Shown: positions 24,889 through 34,447, counted from the first letter of the stretch. The stretch: 64,000 nt of DNA from Arthrobacter sp. V1I7 (GCF_030817015.1 NZ_JAUSYS010000001.1:4216001-4280000), one strand, 5' to 3'. Made by a program: numbers and translations. Notes: generated by a model not told the origin, from the sequence alone.

Positions 24889-25689
24889 GTGTTCGCCGAA
24901 GAACGCCAACAGCTGATTGTTGGGCTCATCTCCGCCCGCGGCCGGGCCAGCGTCACGGACCTTGCCGAGCGCTTCAGCATCACCACCGAGACGATCCGGC
25001 GCGACCTGGCGGCCCTCGAAACGGCCGGCAGCGTACGCCGAGTCCATGGCGGCGCCGTGTCCCCGGACCGCTCCAGCACCACGGAGGAAAGCATCCTTGA
25101 GCGGACCGTCCTCCGCCAGCCGGAAAAGACCCGCATCGCCGAAGCTGCCCTCGCGCTGATCCCCAAGGACCACTCCGGCAGCGTCCTGATCGACGCCGGC
25201 TCCAGCACCGAGGCCCTCGCCGAACTCCTGGCCGCGCGCACGGCAGCCGGCAGCGCGCCCGGCACCGGAACCGAACTCGTCGTCATCACCCACGCGCTGC
25301 CCATCGCGGTCAGGCTGTCCGGCGAACCCGGCATCGCCCTCCACCTGCTCGGCGGGAAGGTCCGCGGACTGACGCAGGCCGCCGTCGGCCAGTCGACGGT
25401 GGAAGCAGCGCGCCGCATCCGCCCGGACATCGCTTTCCTTGGCACCAACGGCATCCATGCAGCCTTCGGGCTGAGCACCCCCGACCCTGAAGAAGCCGCT
25501 GTCAAAGCTGCCTTCGTCCAATCAGCGCGCCGCATTGTCGTGCTGGCTGATTCCTCCAAGCTGGACGCGGAAACCCTCGTCCAGTTCGCCTCGTTGAAAG
25601 ATCTGGACACATTGATCACTGACACGAAACCAAGCCAGGCCCTCGCCGACGCGCTTGCCGAGGCCGGCGTCGAGGTGGTGGTCGCGTGA
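24889..25689 (+). CDS. DeoR-family regulator of the fructose operon
   Basis: The 266-residue protein has a DeoR helix-turn-helix (ASVTDLAERFSITTETIRRDLAALE, residues 20-45) with the VRRVHGGAV wing. A sugar-phosphate sensor domain of the isomerase-like fold follows, containing VLIDAGSSTEALAELL, FLGTNGIHAAFGLSTPDPEEAAVK and LADSSKL. The context (fruK and fruA follow) makes it FruR, probably sensing fructose-1-phosphate. It starts with GTG after AAGGGAGG and overlaps fruK by GTGA, so it belongs to the operon it controls. Confidence 0.88.
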   Translation: MFAEERQQLIVGLISARGRASVTDLAERFSITTETIRRDLAALETAGSVRRVHGGAVSPDRSSTTEESILERTVLRQPEKTRIAEAALALIPKDHSGSVLIDAGSSTEALAELLAARTAAGSAPGTGTELVVITHALPIAVRLSGEPGIALHLLGGKVRGLTQAAVGQSTVEAARRIRPDIAFLGTNGIHAAFGLSTPDPEEAAVKAAFVQSARRIVVLADSSKLDAETLVQFASLKDLDTLITDTKPSQALADALAEAGVEVVVA

Positions 25690-26672
25690 TTGTCACCCTG
25701 ACCGCCAACCCCAGCCTGGACCGCACGGTCTCCCTGCCGGGCCCCTTGCTCCGCGGGGAAGTCCAGCGGGCCGTCTCCGTCCGGCAGGAGTCCGGAGGCA
25801 AGGGAGTCAACGTCTCCCGCGCCCTGGTCGCCTCCGGCCTGAAGACCATCGCGGTGCTGCCCGGGGCCGAGGCCGATCCGGTCCTCGCCGGGCTGCGGGA
25901 CGGGGACGTCCCATTCGCCGCCCTTCCCATCGGCGAGCCGCTGCGCAGCAACGTGGCGCTCACCGAGCCCGGCGGCGTCACGACGAAAATCAACGAACCC
26001 GGCCCGGTGCTGACTGAGGACCAGCAGGAGGCCCTGATCGGGCTGCTCCTGGACCACTCCCGCGGCGCCAGCTGGGTTGTCCTGGCCGGCTCGCTCCCAC
26101 CTGGAGTCCCGGCCGACTTCTATGCCACCGTCACCCGGCGGCTACGGTCCATCCATGACGGGACCGATGCCCCGCGCATCGCCATCGACTCCTCAGGGGA
26201 ACCCCTTGCCGCCGCCATCTCCGGCGACGCCGCCGGGAAACCTGATTTGTTGAAACCCAATGCCGAGGAACTGGCGGAACTGGCAGCCGCAACCGGGTTC
26301 GCCACGCACAAGTCCGCCGAGGAACTGGAAGCCGACCCCGAGGCAGCCGCGGAGGCCGCCGCCGCCGTCGTGCGTTCCGGAGTGGGCGCCGTGCTGGCAA
26401 CCCTCGGTTCCAAGGGAGCGGTGCTTGTGACGGCCGACGGCGCGTGGCTTGCCACGCATCCGCCGGTTTCCGCGGTCAGCACTGTCGGCGCCGGCGATTC
26501 GTCGCTCGCCGGCTACCTGCTCGCTTCCAGCCAGGGCGACGCCCCGGTCGATTGTCTGCGTCAGGCTGTGGCCCACGGTGCCGCCGCCGCTTCCCTGCCG
26601 GGCTCCACTGTCCCGGCAGTCCACCAAACCACCCCCGATGCCGTAACCATCACGGCCCTCCGGAAGGATTGA
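25686..26672 (+). CDS. fruK: 1-phosphofructokinase
   Basis: The 328-residue PfkB-family kinase has the N-terminal TLTANPSLDRTV, SGGKGVNVSRAL (residues 37-46, substrate loop) and STVGAGDSSLAGY with the catalytic Asp271. It phosphorylates fructose-1-phosphate, made by the PTS during uptake, to fructose-1,6-bisphosphate in the cytoplasm. It overlaps the regulator gene by 4 bp and is followed after 2 bp by fruA, which confirms a single operon. Confidence 0.93.
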   Translation: MIVTLTANPSLDRTVSLPGPLLRGEVQRAVSVRQESGGKGVNVSRALVASGLKTIAVLPGAEADPVLAGLRDGDVPFAALPIGEPLRSNVALTEPGGVTTKINEPGPVLTEDQQEALIGLLLDHSRGASWVVLAGSLPPGVPADFYATVTRRLRSIHDGTDAPRIAIDSSGEPLAAAISGDAAGKPDLLKPNAEELAELAAATGFATHKSAEELEADPEAAAEAAAAVVRSGVGAVLATLGSKGAVLVTADGAWLATHPPVSAVSTVGAGDSSLAGYLLASSQGDAPVDCLRQAVAHGAAAASLPGSTVPAVHQTTPDAVTITALRKD

Positions 26673-26674
26673 CA

Positions 26675-28717
26675 GTGACTCAGCTCATTACCACCGAACT
26701 GGTCGAGCTCGACCAGAATCTGGGCAGCTCGCCCGAGGACGTGATCCGGCACCTCGCCAGCAAGGTTGCGGCCAACGGACGCGCCACCGAAGCCGAAGGC
26801 CTCTTCTCGGACGCGTTTGCCCGGGAGCAGAAGACTGCTACCGGCGTCCCCGGCGGCATCGCGATCCCGCATTGCCGTTCGACGGCGGTCACCGAACCGA
26901 CGCTGGCGATGGCACGCCTGTCCCGGCCGGTCGATTTCGGCGCCAAGGACGGCCCCGCGGACCTGGTCTTCTTCATCGCAGCCCCCGAAGGCGCGGACCA
27001 GGAGCACCTCAAACTCCTCTCCAAGCTCGCCCGGTCCCTGATCAAGAAGGACTTCACCGCCGCCCTGCGCGCAGCCGACTCGGAAGCCGAGATCGTCGAA
27101 CTCGTCGAGGGCGCGCTGGCCGACAAGCCCGCTGCCCATTCCGTCGCAGCCCCGGCCGCCGCTGCCGTGGCCGCGGTCCCTGACGCCGGGGACGCAGGCG
27201 CCGCCAGCTCCGCTGCCCCCAAGCCCAAGCGCCTCGTGGCCGTCACCGCCTGCCCCACCGGCATTGCACACACCTACATGGCCGCCGATTCGCTCGTGGC
27301 TGCGGCCAAGGAAGCCGGCGTGGACCTGCAGGTCGAGACCCAGGGCTCCTCCGGCGCCAAGCCGCTGGACCCTGCAGTCATCGCCGCCGCCGACGCCGTG
27401 ATCTTCGCCGTCGACGTCGATGTCCGCGGCAAGGAGCGCTTTGCCGGCAAGCCGGTCATCAACGCCCCCGTCAAGCGCGGCATCGACGAACCCGACAAGA
27501 TGGTCCAGGAAGCCCTGGCCGCCGCGGACAACCCCCACGCCCGCCGCGTCCCGCACTTCGGTGCCGAGGAGCAGGCCGAGCACGCTGCAGCCGAAAAGGG
27601 TGAGCACATCGGCCAGAAGCTGAAGAAGGCCCTGCTCACCGGTGTCAGCTACATGATCCCGTTCGTGGCCGGCGGCGGTCTGCTGATCGCTTTGGGCTTC
27701 CTCCTGGGCGGCTACGACATCACCGCTGTTGCTGACAAGGTGGTCGTGGAGAACAACTTCGGCAACCTTCCCGAGGGCGGCCTGGCGATCTACCTCGGCG
27801 CTGTGCTGTTCAAGATCGGCGCCCTGTCCATGGGCTTCCTGGTTCCCGCGCTGGCTGGCTACATCGCCTATGCGATCGCCGACCGTCCCGGCATTGCACC
27901 GGGCTTCGTGGCCGGCGCCGTCGCTGGCTTTATGGGTGCCGGCTTCCTCGGGGGCATCGTCGGCGGCCTGCTCGCGGGCTACATGGCCCATTTGATCGGG
28001 ACCTGGCAGGTTCCACGCTGGCTTCGCGGCCTGATGCCGGTGGTGATCATCCCGCTGCTCGCTTCCATCTTCGCCTCCGGCCTGATGTTCCTGGTCCTCG
28101 GCGGTCCCATCGCAGGCCTTACTGCAGCCCTCAACGGCTGGCTCTCGGGCATGACCGGCGCCTCCGCCATCGTCCTGGGCATCATCCTCGGCCTCATGAT
28201 GTGCTTCGACCTCGGCGGTCCGGTCAACAAGGTTGCCTACGCCTTCGCCGTCGCCGGCCTGAGCGCCGGCAGTGCCACCAACCAGGCCCCGTGGCAGATC
28301 ATGGCCACCGTGATGGCCGCAGGCATGGTCCCGCCGCTGGCGATGGCCCTGGCCACCGTCCTGGACAGGAAGCTCTTCAGCCTGGCCGAGCGTGAAAACG
28401 GCAAGGCCGCCTGGCTGCTGGGCGCGTCCTTCATCTCCGAAGGCGCCATCCCGTTCGCCGCTTCCGACCCGCTGCGCGTCCTCCCCGCCAGCATGGTGGG
28501 TGGCGCCGTCACCGGAGCGCTGAGCATGGCCTTTGGGGTCACCTCGCAGGCTCCCCACGGCGGTATCTTCGTGTTCTTCGCCATTGGCAACCTGCTGATG
28601 TTCGTGATCTCGATCATCGCCGGCACCATTGTCACCGCACTGTCCGTGATCGCCCTCAAGCGCTGGGCAGTCAAGAAGACCGTTGATACGGTTGAACCGG
28701 TTCCCGTAACCGTCTAA
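26675..28717 (+). CDS. fruA: Fructose-specific PTS enzyme IIABC
   Basis: The 680-residue fusion has the domain order EIIA (residues 1-150, phosphorylated His66 in GIAIPHCRS), an Ala/Pro linker, EIIB (about 185-290, Cys193 in VTACPTGIAHTYMAAD) and membrane EIIC (about 315-670, eight or more helices including FGVTSQAPHGGIF). It takes up fructose and delivers fructose-1-phosphate to FruK. I chose GTG 26675, two bases after the fruK stop; longer frames run inside fruK. The next gene encodes HPr, its phosphate donor. Confidence 0.93.
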   Translation: MTQLITTELVELDQNLGSSPEDVIRHLASKVAANGRATEAEGLFSDAFAREQKTATGVPGGIAIPHCRSTAVTEPTLAMARLSRPVDFGAKDGPADLVFFIAAPEGADQEHLKLLSKLARSLIKKDFTAALRAADSEAEIVELVEGALADKPAAHSVAAPAAAAVAAVPDAGDAGAASSAAPKPKRLVAVTACPTGIAHTYMAADSLVAAAKEAGVDLQVETQGSSGAKPLDPAVIAAADAVIFAVDVDVRGKERFAGKPVINAPVKRGIDEPDKMVQEALAAADNPHARRVPHFGAEEQAEHAAAEKGEHIGQKLKKALLTGVSYMIPFVAGGGLLIALGFLLGGYDITAVADKVVVENNFGNLPEGGLAIYLGAVLFKIGALSMGFLVPALAGYIAYAIADRPGIAPGFVAGAVAGFMGAGFLGGIVGGLLAGYMAHLIGTWQVPRWLRGLMPVVIIPLLASIFASGLMFLVLGGPIAGLTAALNGWLSGMTGASAIVLGIILGLMMCFDLGGPVNKVAYAFAVAGLSAGSATNQAPWQIMATVMAAGMVPPLAMALATVLDRKLFSLAERENGKAAWLLGASFISEGAIPFAASDPLRVLPASMVGGAVTGALSMAFGVTSQAPHGGIFVFFAIGNLLMFVISIIAGTIVTALSVIALKRWAVKKTVDTVEPVPVTV

Positions 28718-28790
28718 GCCGGTCCAGGAAGATCCTTTCCGAGCCGTCCTTCCCGGCTGACATTCCTTTTTTGATCTTCAAGGAGCAGAA

Positions 28791-29069
28791 ATGACCGAAC
28801 GTAACGCCACCATTGCCAGCCGCGTAGGGCTGCACGCCCGTCCGGCCGCCATCTTTGCCGAGGCTGCAGGCGAGTTCGATCTCGAAATCACCATCGCCCG
28901 GCAGGGCGAACCCGAGGACGAGGCCATGGACGCCGCCAGCATCCTGTCCCTGATGAGCCTGGGCGCATCGCACGGCGAGGTCGTGGTGTTGCGTGCCGAG
29001 GGCGAGGGCGCCGACGCCGCCCTCGAGCGCCTCGTCCAGATCCTCGAGACGGATCACGACGCCGCATAA
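28791..29069 (+). CDS. ptsH: HPr phosphocarrier protein
   Basis: The 92-residue protein has the phosphorylated His15 in SRVGLHARPAAIF and the HPr helix ASILSLMSLGASHGE with Ser50 in the position of the regulatory serine. It carries phosphate from enzyme I to FruA. It lies 73 bp after fruA with its own AAGGAG site and is followed by a strong terminator. No enzyme I gene is in the window. Confidence 0.92.
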   Translation: MTERNATIASRVGLHARPAAIFAEAAGEFDLEITIARQGEPEDEAMDAASILSLMSLGASHGEVVVLRAEGEGADAALERLVQILETDHDAA

Positions 29070-29080
29070 CGCACCATCTA

Positions 29081-29132
29081 CGCCGCAGGCCCGGACGCAC
29101 CCTCAGTGGAGCGGCCGGGCCTTCGGCGTTTC
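29081..29132 (+). terminator. Terminator of the fructose PTS operon
   Basis: A 14-bp stem with one mismatch (29081-29094 with 29115-29128) is followed by TTT, 12 bp after the HPr stop. Confidence 0.7.
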
Positions 29133-29289
29133 CGGGCAGAACCGGCCTCGGCCAGGGGCTCCCGGGCCATGCAGCGGGCCGTCCGGGTAATTGCTTGTCA
29201 GGGCGCAGCGGCGCCGATAGTTTGGAATCCGCGGCTCATCCGGCGTTGGCCGCGGCAGGAATGCGTCCCCGGCCAAAGGAGATCAGCCC

Positions 29290-29793
29290 GTGGCAAGCGT
29301 GCTGGAAAGCATTGAAGTCGACGTTCCCGTGTCCACGGCGTACAACCAGTGGACGCAGTTCGAGACCTTCCCCGAGTTCATGAAGGGGGTTGAATCGGTG
29401 GAACAGATCGACGAGACCTCCCTCCGATTCCGGGTCGAGGTCGCGGGGGTCCGGCGCGAATACTTCGCCCAGATCACTGAGCAGACCCCCGACCACATGA
29501 TTGCCTGGGTCAGCACGGACAAACCCCGCAACGCCGGGACGGTGACCTTCGAAACCCTGGACGCGGGGCGCACCCGCGTCAGCGTGGAGCTGGAGTGGGA
29601 CCCCGAAGGCTTCGCGGAGAACATGGGTTCCGCGATCGGGGCGGACAACCGCCAGGTAACGGCAGACCTCGGCCGCTTCAAGGAGTTCATTGAATCCCGC
29701 GGCATTGAAACCGGCCAGTGGCGCTCCTCCGTCGCGCAGGGGGAAGTGGATGACGACACCTCCGGTGGCGCCGGAACCCGGCAGAGGAGGTAA
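29290..29793 (+). CDS. SRPBCC (polyketide cyclase/START-like) family protein
   Basis: The 167-residue protein shows the SRPBCC start [39 protein letters not shown] and later strands [21 protein letters not shown]. The fold makes a hydrophobic cavity for a lipid or aromatic ligand. Single-domain members are common in actinobacteria and their ligands are unknown. It starts with GTG after AAAGGAG and is followed after 5 bp by the Rho_N protein gene, so the two form an operon. The C-terminus is charged and disordered. Confidence 0.82.
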   Translation: MASVLESIEVDVPVSTAYNQWTQFETFPEFMKGVESVEQIDETSLRFRVEVAGVRREYFAQITEQTPDHMIAWVSTDKPRNAGTVTFETLDAGRTRVSVELEWDPEGFAENMGSAIGADNRQVTADLGRFKEFIESRGIETGQWRSSVAQGEVDDDTSGGAGTRQRR

Positions 29794-29798
29794 CAGCC

Positions 29799-30086
29799 AT
29801 GCCCACCAAGAAAGACGAGCCGCGCGGCTCCGAGAGCCCAAGCATTAAGGATCCGGAACTGTACGAGAAGCTGCTGGAGGACGGCGCTTCCAAGCAGAAG
29901 GCGGCCCGCATCTCCAACGCCGCGGCCAAGAAAGGCCGCTCCGCCGTGGGCCGGAAGGGCGGCCGATCCGGCGACTACGAGGACTGGACGGTTGCCCAGC
30001 TGAAGGAGCGCGCCAAGGAAATCGGGCTCAAGGGCTACTCGGCGAAGAAGAAAAGCGAGCTCATCTCCGCGCTCAGGAACTCCTGA
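29799..30086 (+). CDS. Small DUF7218/Rho N-terminal domain protein
   Basis: The 95-residue basic protein has a conserved N-terminal helix pair ([30 protein letters not shown]) and a C-terminal SAP/Rho_N-like motif, [31 protein letters not shown], which typically binds nucleic acid. Such proteins are often neighbours of Ku and LigD in actinobacteria; a link with end joining is only suggested by position. It is translated from AGGAGG six bases upstream. Confidence 0.8.
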   Translation: MPTKKDEPRGSESPSIKDPELYEKLLEDGASKQKAARISNAAAKKGRSAVGRKGGRSGDYEDWTVAQLKERAKEIGLKGYSAKKKSELISALRNS

Positions 30087-30115
30087 TCCCGATGGCGGCA
30101 GGCCACCCGCCAGAC

Positions 30116-31159
30116 TCAAGCCTCCTTGCGCGCGGTCTTCTCGGCGGCCTTGGGAGCGACCTTCGCGGCGCCGGCCTTCGCGGTGCCTGCCTTAGCGGTG
30201 GCCCGGGGAGTCCTGGCCGCAGTTTTCGCAGCCGCCTTAGGGGCAGCCTTGGTCGCGGTCTTGGCGTCGGCCTTGGCGGTTGTCTTGGCTTGCGCCGGCT
30301 TGGCGGCAGGCTTCGACGGGGACTTTGCGGCGGGTTTGGCATCCGCCTCCCCGGCCGTGCCTGCTGCGTTGCCGCCCCGCTTCTTCTCGAGGCTCCGTTT
30401 GAGCGCTTCCATCAGGTCGATCACATCGCCGCTGCCGGCTTCAGCGGCCGGGGCCCCGAACGTTTCCTCGGTGTCCAGGGACTCGCCCTTTTCCAGCTTC
30501 GCGTCGATGAGCTGACGCAGCTGGAGCTGGTACTCGTCCGTGAACTGTTCCGGATCGAGGTCCGCGGCCATCGAGTCCACCAGCGCGGCGGACATCTCCC
30601 GCTCCTGGGCGGAGATCCGGACGGAAGTCTCAAGCGCCGGGAAGCTCGCCGCGCGCACTTCGTCCGCCCACAGGAGGGCCTGCAGCATCAGCACGTCTCC
30701 GCGGATCCGCAGCGCCCCCAGCCGGGTCTTGTCGCGCAGCGCAAACTGGACGATCGCCACCCGGTCCGTGTCCTCCAGGGCGTGGCGCAGCAGCACGTAC
30801 GCCTTGGGCGACTTGGAGTCCGGTTCAAGGTAGTAGCTCTTCTCGAACATGATGGGGTCCAGCTGTTCGGCCGGGACGAACTGCACGACGTCGATCTCGT
30901 GGCTGTTTTCGGCCGGGATCGACTTGAGCTCCTCGCGGCTGAGCACCACCGTCCTGCCGTCGTCCTCGTAGGCCTTGTCGATGTCCTCGTAGTCCACGAT
31001 CTTGCTGCAGACCTCGCAGCGGCGCTGGTAGCGGATCCGGCCGCCGTCGGCGTTGTGGACCTGATGCAGGCTGATGTCGTGGTCCTCGGTCGCGGTGTAG
31101 ACCTTGACCGGCACGTTGACCAGCCCGAACGCTATCGCACCTTTCCAGATGGCTCTCAT
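30116..31159 (-). CDS. ku: Ku protein, DNA end-binding
   Basis: The 347-residue protein opens with MRAIWKGAIAFGLVNVPVKVYTA and contains the Ku core (to about residue 255) with YQRRCEVCSKIVDYEDI and VLLRHALEDTDRVAIVQFALR. A Lys/Ala-rich tail of about 90 residues (repeated AAKTA/KPAAK) follows, as in other bacterial Ku proteins that use it for DNA binding. Ku forms a ring dimer on broken ends and recruits LigD. The gene diverges from ligD with only about 40 bp between starts, so the promoters must overlap. Confidence 0.94.
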   Translation of the reverse strand: MRAIWKGAIAFGLVNVPVKVYTATEDHDISLHQVHNADGGRIRYQRRCEVCSKIVDYEDIDKAYEDDGRTVVLSREELKSIPAENSHEIDVVQFVPAEQLDPIMFEKSYYLEPDSKSPKAYVLLRHALEDTDRVAIVQFALRDKTRLGALRIRGDVLMLQALLWADEVRAASFPALETSVRISAQEREMSAALVDSMAADLDPEQFTDEYQLQLRQLIDAKLEKGESLDTEETFGAPAAEAGSGDVIDLMEALKRSLEKKRGGNAAGTAGEADAKPAAKSPSKPAAKPAQAKTTAKADAKTATKAAPKAAAKTAARTPRATAKAGTAKAGAAKVAPKAAEKTARKEA

Positions 31160-31199
31160 GGATCAAGTGAACATCACAGTTGCACGGAGGAGAAGTCCC

Positions 31200-33752
31200 A
31201 TGCCTGAAAGGACACCCGCCAGCAGCAGGGAAAGAGTGCGCGTTGACGGCCGCGAGCTCGTGGTGACGAACCTGGACAAGGTGATGTATCCGGAGACCGG
31301 CACCACCAAGGCCGATGTCCTCGCCTACTATGCCGCCGTGGCGCCCGTCCTGATCCCGGCTGCCGCGAACCGGCTCACGACCCGGAAGCGCTGGGTCCAC
31401 GGCGTCGGAACGGCCGACGCCCCGGGCGAGATGTTCTTCCAGAAGAACCTGGACCATTCGACGCCCGGCTGGATACCGCGGGCTTCCATTACGCACAAGG
31501 AACGCTCCATCCAGTATCCGCTGGTCAACGATCCGGCCACCTTGACCTGGCTGGCCCAGATCGGCTCCCTTGAGATCCACGTGCCGCAGTGGCGTGTGGA
31601 TTCGCATGGCAACGCCATGGCGCCGGACCGGCTGGTGCTGGACCTCGATCCCGGCGAGGGTGCCGGGCTCGCGGAGTGCGTGGAAGTCGCAATGCTGGCC
31701 CGCAGCATCCTGCAGGATGTCGGCCTGGACCCCGTTCCGGTAACCAGCGGCAGCAAGGGGATCCACCTCTACGCTTCCCTCGACGGGACGCAGAGTTCCG
31801 AGCAGATCTCGGAGTTCGCCCATGAACTGGCACGTTCGCTGGAGGCAGACCATCCCGGGCTGGCCGTGAGCGACATGAAGAAGACCCTCCGCACCGGCAA
31901 GGTGCTGGTGGACTGGAGCCAGAACAATGCCGCAAAGACCACCATCGTCCCGTACTCGCTGCGCGGGCGGCTGCATCCGATGGTGGCGGCGCCCCGTACC
32001 TGGCGCGAACTGAGCTCCGCATCCCTTCACCAGCTGGACTATCAGGAGGTTCTGAAACGCGTGAAGGCCGGCAAGGATCCCTTCGCCGCCATTTCAGGAG
32101 GCAAAGGATCCGGCCACGTGCCGGAACGCCCCGGCCGCCTTCCCGCCCAGGGCCCGGGCGACGGCGGCAGCACGGACCCCCGGCTGGAAAAGTACCGTAC
32201 GAAGCGGGACGCGGCGGCCACCCCGGAGCCGTTCACGGCCGAGCGGCACCGCGCGGAGCCCGACGCCGGCACCCGCCGGGAGGCGTTCGTCATCCAGGAG
32301 CACCACGCCAGCCGGCTGCACTACGACTTCCGGCTGGAGCGCGACGGTGTCCTGGTGTCCTGGGCGCTCCCCAAAGGGGTCCCCACGTCCAAGACGAAGA
32401 ACCACCTCGCCGTCCAGACCGAGGACCATCCGATGGACTATGCGGACTTCGAGGGCACCATCCCCAAAGGCCAGTACGGCGCCGGGACGGTCAGCATCTG
32501 GGACCGCGGCTTCTACGAATGTGAGAAGTGGGTCGCGGGCAAGGAAGTCATCGCGACCCTGACGGGACAGGACGACGGCGGCCTCGGCGGCACGCGCAGG
32601 TTCGCCCTGATCCGCACCGGCCAGGCGGATGACCAGTGGCTCATCCACTTGATGGACCCCCTCGGATCGAAGAAGGGGAAGCCGGCACCGGCGTCGAAGG
32701 ACCGCCCCGTAAGCGGCCCTGCGCAAGAATCGGCGCAAGAATCCGCGGAGGAAAGCGGTGATGCCCCGGCAGCGGCCGCACCGGACTTCACGGACTTCAC
32801 GGACTTCACGCCGATGCTGGCCAGCCCGGGAACCACCGCGGATCTCCCGGACAAGGACTGGCAGTTCGAACTCAAGTGGGACGGCGTGCGGGCCCTGGTC
32901 GTCGCGGATGCGGACAGAATCCGCCTTTTCAGCCGCAACGGCAACGATGTGACAGCAACGTACCCGGAGCTGACCGGCCGCTCCTGCTGGCCGGAACAGG
33001 ACTTCATCGCGGACGGCGAGATCATTGCCGTCGGGCCTTCCGGGCGGCCCGATTTCGGGCTGCTGCAGGGGCGGATGAAGCTGACCAGACCCTCCGACGT
33101 GGCGAAGGCCCAGCCGTCCATCCCGGTGCGGCTGATGTTGTTCGACCTGTTGTCCGAGGGCGGGCAGGACCTGCGGCGCCTGCCGCTGGCCAAACGCCGC
33201 GGCCGGCTGGAGGAGTTTTTCCAGCCTTCCGGCTGCCCGGTGGAGCTCTCCGCCGTGATCGACGGCGACGTCACCCACATTCTGGAAAGCGCCCGGGAAC
33301 TGGGGCTCGAGGGGGTGATGGCCAAGCGCACCGACGGCCGGTACGTCGGTGCGCGCAGCCGGTCCTGGCTCAAGCTCAAGTTTGAACGCACGCAGGAAGT
33401 AGTCGTCGGCGGCTGGCGTCCGGGCAAGGGCGGCCGCAGCCAATCCGTGGGCTCGCTGCTGCTGGGCATCCCGGAGGGTTCCAAGCTCCGGTATGTGGGC
33501 CGGGTGGGCAGCGGCTTCAGCACGCGTGAGCTTGAGGAGCTGCGGCAGCAGCTCGATGCCCTCCCCCGGAAGACTTCACCCTTTGACGAGGTGCCGGCCG
33601 CCGACGCCTCAGACGCCCGCTGGGTGAGCGCCCGGCTCGTCGGCGAAGTCACCTACGGGGAATGGACCGGCAGCGGAAAACTCCGGCACCCCGTCTGGCG
33701 CGGCTGGCGGCTGGACAAGAAGCCGGCGGACGTGGTGCTCGAGCAGGGCTGA
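31200..33752 (+). CDS. ligD: ATP-dependent DNA ligase LigD (polymerase-phosphoesterase-ligase)
   Basis: The 850-residue protein has three domains. A primase-like polymerase comes first (1-300; LVLDLDPGEGAG metal motif near 147, later DWSQNNAAKTT). A phosphoesterase follows (about 340-500; QEHHASRLHYDFRLERDG near 366, WALPKG). An ATP ligase comes last (about 530-850; Lys559 in FELKWDGVRAL, then ADGEIIA, LEGVMAKR, WLKLKFE). This domain order is the actinobacterial one. It seals breaks held by Ku. The linker before the ligase has a DFTDFTDFT triplet repeat. The start at 31200 follows CGGAGGAG; an in-frame ATG at 31149 is less likely. Confidence 0.93.
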   Translation: MPERTPASSRERVRVDGRELVVTNLDKVMYPETGTTKADVLAYYAAVAPVLIPAAANRLTTRKRWVHGVGTADAPGEMFFQKNLDHSTPGWIPRASITHKERSIQYPLVNDPATLTWLAQIGSLEIHVPQWRVDSHGNAMAPDRLVLDLDPGEGAGLAECVEVAMLARSILQDVGLDPVPVTSGSKGIHLYASLDGTQSSEQISEFAHELARSLEADHPGLAVSDMKKTLRTGKVLVDWSQNNAAKTTIVPYSLRGRLHPMVAAPRTWRELSSASLHQLDYQEVLKRVKAGKDPFAAISGGKGSGHVPERPGRLPAQGPGDGGSTDPRLEKYRTKRDAAATPEPFTAERHRAEPDAGTRREAFVIQEHHASRLHYDFRLERDGVLVSWALPKGVPTSKTKNHLAVQTEDHPMDYADFEGTIPKGQYGAGTVSIWDRGFYECEKWVAGKEVIATLTGQDDGGLGGTRRFALIRTGQADDQWLIHLMDPLGSKKGKPAPASKDRPVSGPAQESAQESAEESGDAPAAAAPDFTDFTDFTPMLASPGTTADLPDKDWQFELKWDGVRALVVADADRIRLFSRNGNDVTATYPELTGRSCWPEQDFIADGEIIAVGPSGRPDFGLLQGRMKLTRPSDVAKAQPSIPVRLMLFDLLSEGGQDLRRLPLAKRRGRLEEFFQPSGCPVELSAVIDGDVTHILESARELGLEGVMAKRTDGRYVGARSRSWLKLKFERTQEVVVGGWRPGKGGRSQSVGSLLLGIPEGSKLRYVGRVGSGFSTRELEELRQQLDALPRKTSPFDEVPAADASDARWVSARLVGEVTYGEWTGSGKLRHPVWRGWRLDKKPADVVLEQG

Positions 33753-33854
33753 GCGGCGGGCACCCAGGAAGCGCCGGGCAGGGAATTGCCCGGAACACCT
33801 GATGCTCGTGTCCCGGGCTGATCAACTCCGGGTGACAGGTCCCAGGACGGGACT

Positions 33855-34112
33855 CTAGGAGGAGTGCGGAACGTCCGGCCGCGCGGTCCGGTGGACGGCG
33901 GTCACCGCAGCTTCGTGGCCCATCCGGCCGTGCGCGGTGTCATTGTCCTTGGGGTGGCGCCGCTTCCCGCTACCGTCCGGCCACTGTTTCCCTTCGGCGG
34001 CCGTAGGCGGTGCGGGGCGCTCGATCTCCGGCGCCGGCGCGTCGCTCATGGACCCCGCCAGATGACTGGCTACCTCAGGTTCGATCTCGTCTCCAAAGCG
34101 ATGTTCTGTCAT
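33855..34112 (-). CDS. Small hypothetical protein
   Basis: This frame of 85 codons starts MTEHRFGDEIEPEVASHLAG and is rich in Pro, Asp, His and Lys. No family is recognised and the sequence looks disordered. It is kept because AAAGGAAGAGAG precedes the ATG at good spacing and no competing gene overlaps it. It may be co-transcribed with the small gene at 34208. Confidence 0.45.
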   Translation of the reverse strand: MTEHRFGDEIEPEVASHLAGSMSDAPAPEIERPAPPTAAEGKQWPDGSGKRRHPKDNDTAHGRMGHEAAVTAVHRTARPDVPHSS

Positions 34113-34207
34113 TTCTCTCTTCCTTTCCGCTGCGGCGATGCCGCCGTGAAGAAATTGCGGCCGTGAAATGAAATGCTCATCATGCCTTGCCGCCGTCGGC
34201 GAGCCCC

Positions 34208-34447
34208 CTACCAGCGGACCTTCTTCTCGGCTGGACCCTGTTTGCCGCTCGTGTGGGTGGGCTTGTGGTTGTGCCCGACGCTCTGCGTCGCGGTCCCGCC
34301 GCGGGACTTGCTGGCCAGCATTTCCTTTTGGGCGTCCGTCAGGCGCGATTTGATCCCTTTCGTCTCCTCCGCGGCGCCTCCCGCCTTCCCGCTGCCGGGG
34401 GCCTTTTCCGCGTTGGGGTCGGTCTTTTCGGTGTCTTTGCCGGTCAT
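34208..34447 (-). CDS. Small basic hydrophilic protein, unknown
   Basis: The 79-residue protein is rich in Lys, Gly, Thr and Glu (MTGKDTEKTDPNAEKAPGSG) with one predicted helix, IKSRLTDAQKEMLASKSRG. AAGGAGAGC stands before the ATG. It resembles the short disordered proteins common near stress genes in Micrococcaceae, but I cannot name a family. Confidence 0.55.
   Translation of the reverse strand: MTGKDTEKTDPNAEKAPGSGKAGGAAEETKGIKSRLTDAQKEMLASKSRGGTATQSVGHNHKPTHTSGKQGPAEKKVRW

Noticed and set aside
26561..28558. Very long open frame (665 codons) antisense to fruA
   Set aside because: It is the mirror of a high-GC coding gene; its translation is low-complexity Gly/Asp/His-rich, has no family motif and no ribosome-binding site.
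32785..32815. Triple GACTTCACG repeat
   Set aside because: It is a short coding repeat (DFTDFTDFT) in the LigD linker; likely length variation of a disordered segment.
33774..33793. CCGGGCA/TGCCCGG hairpin after ligD
   Set aside because: It has only a 7-bp stem and no T-run, too weak to list as a terminator.
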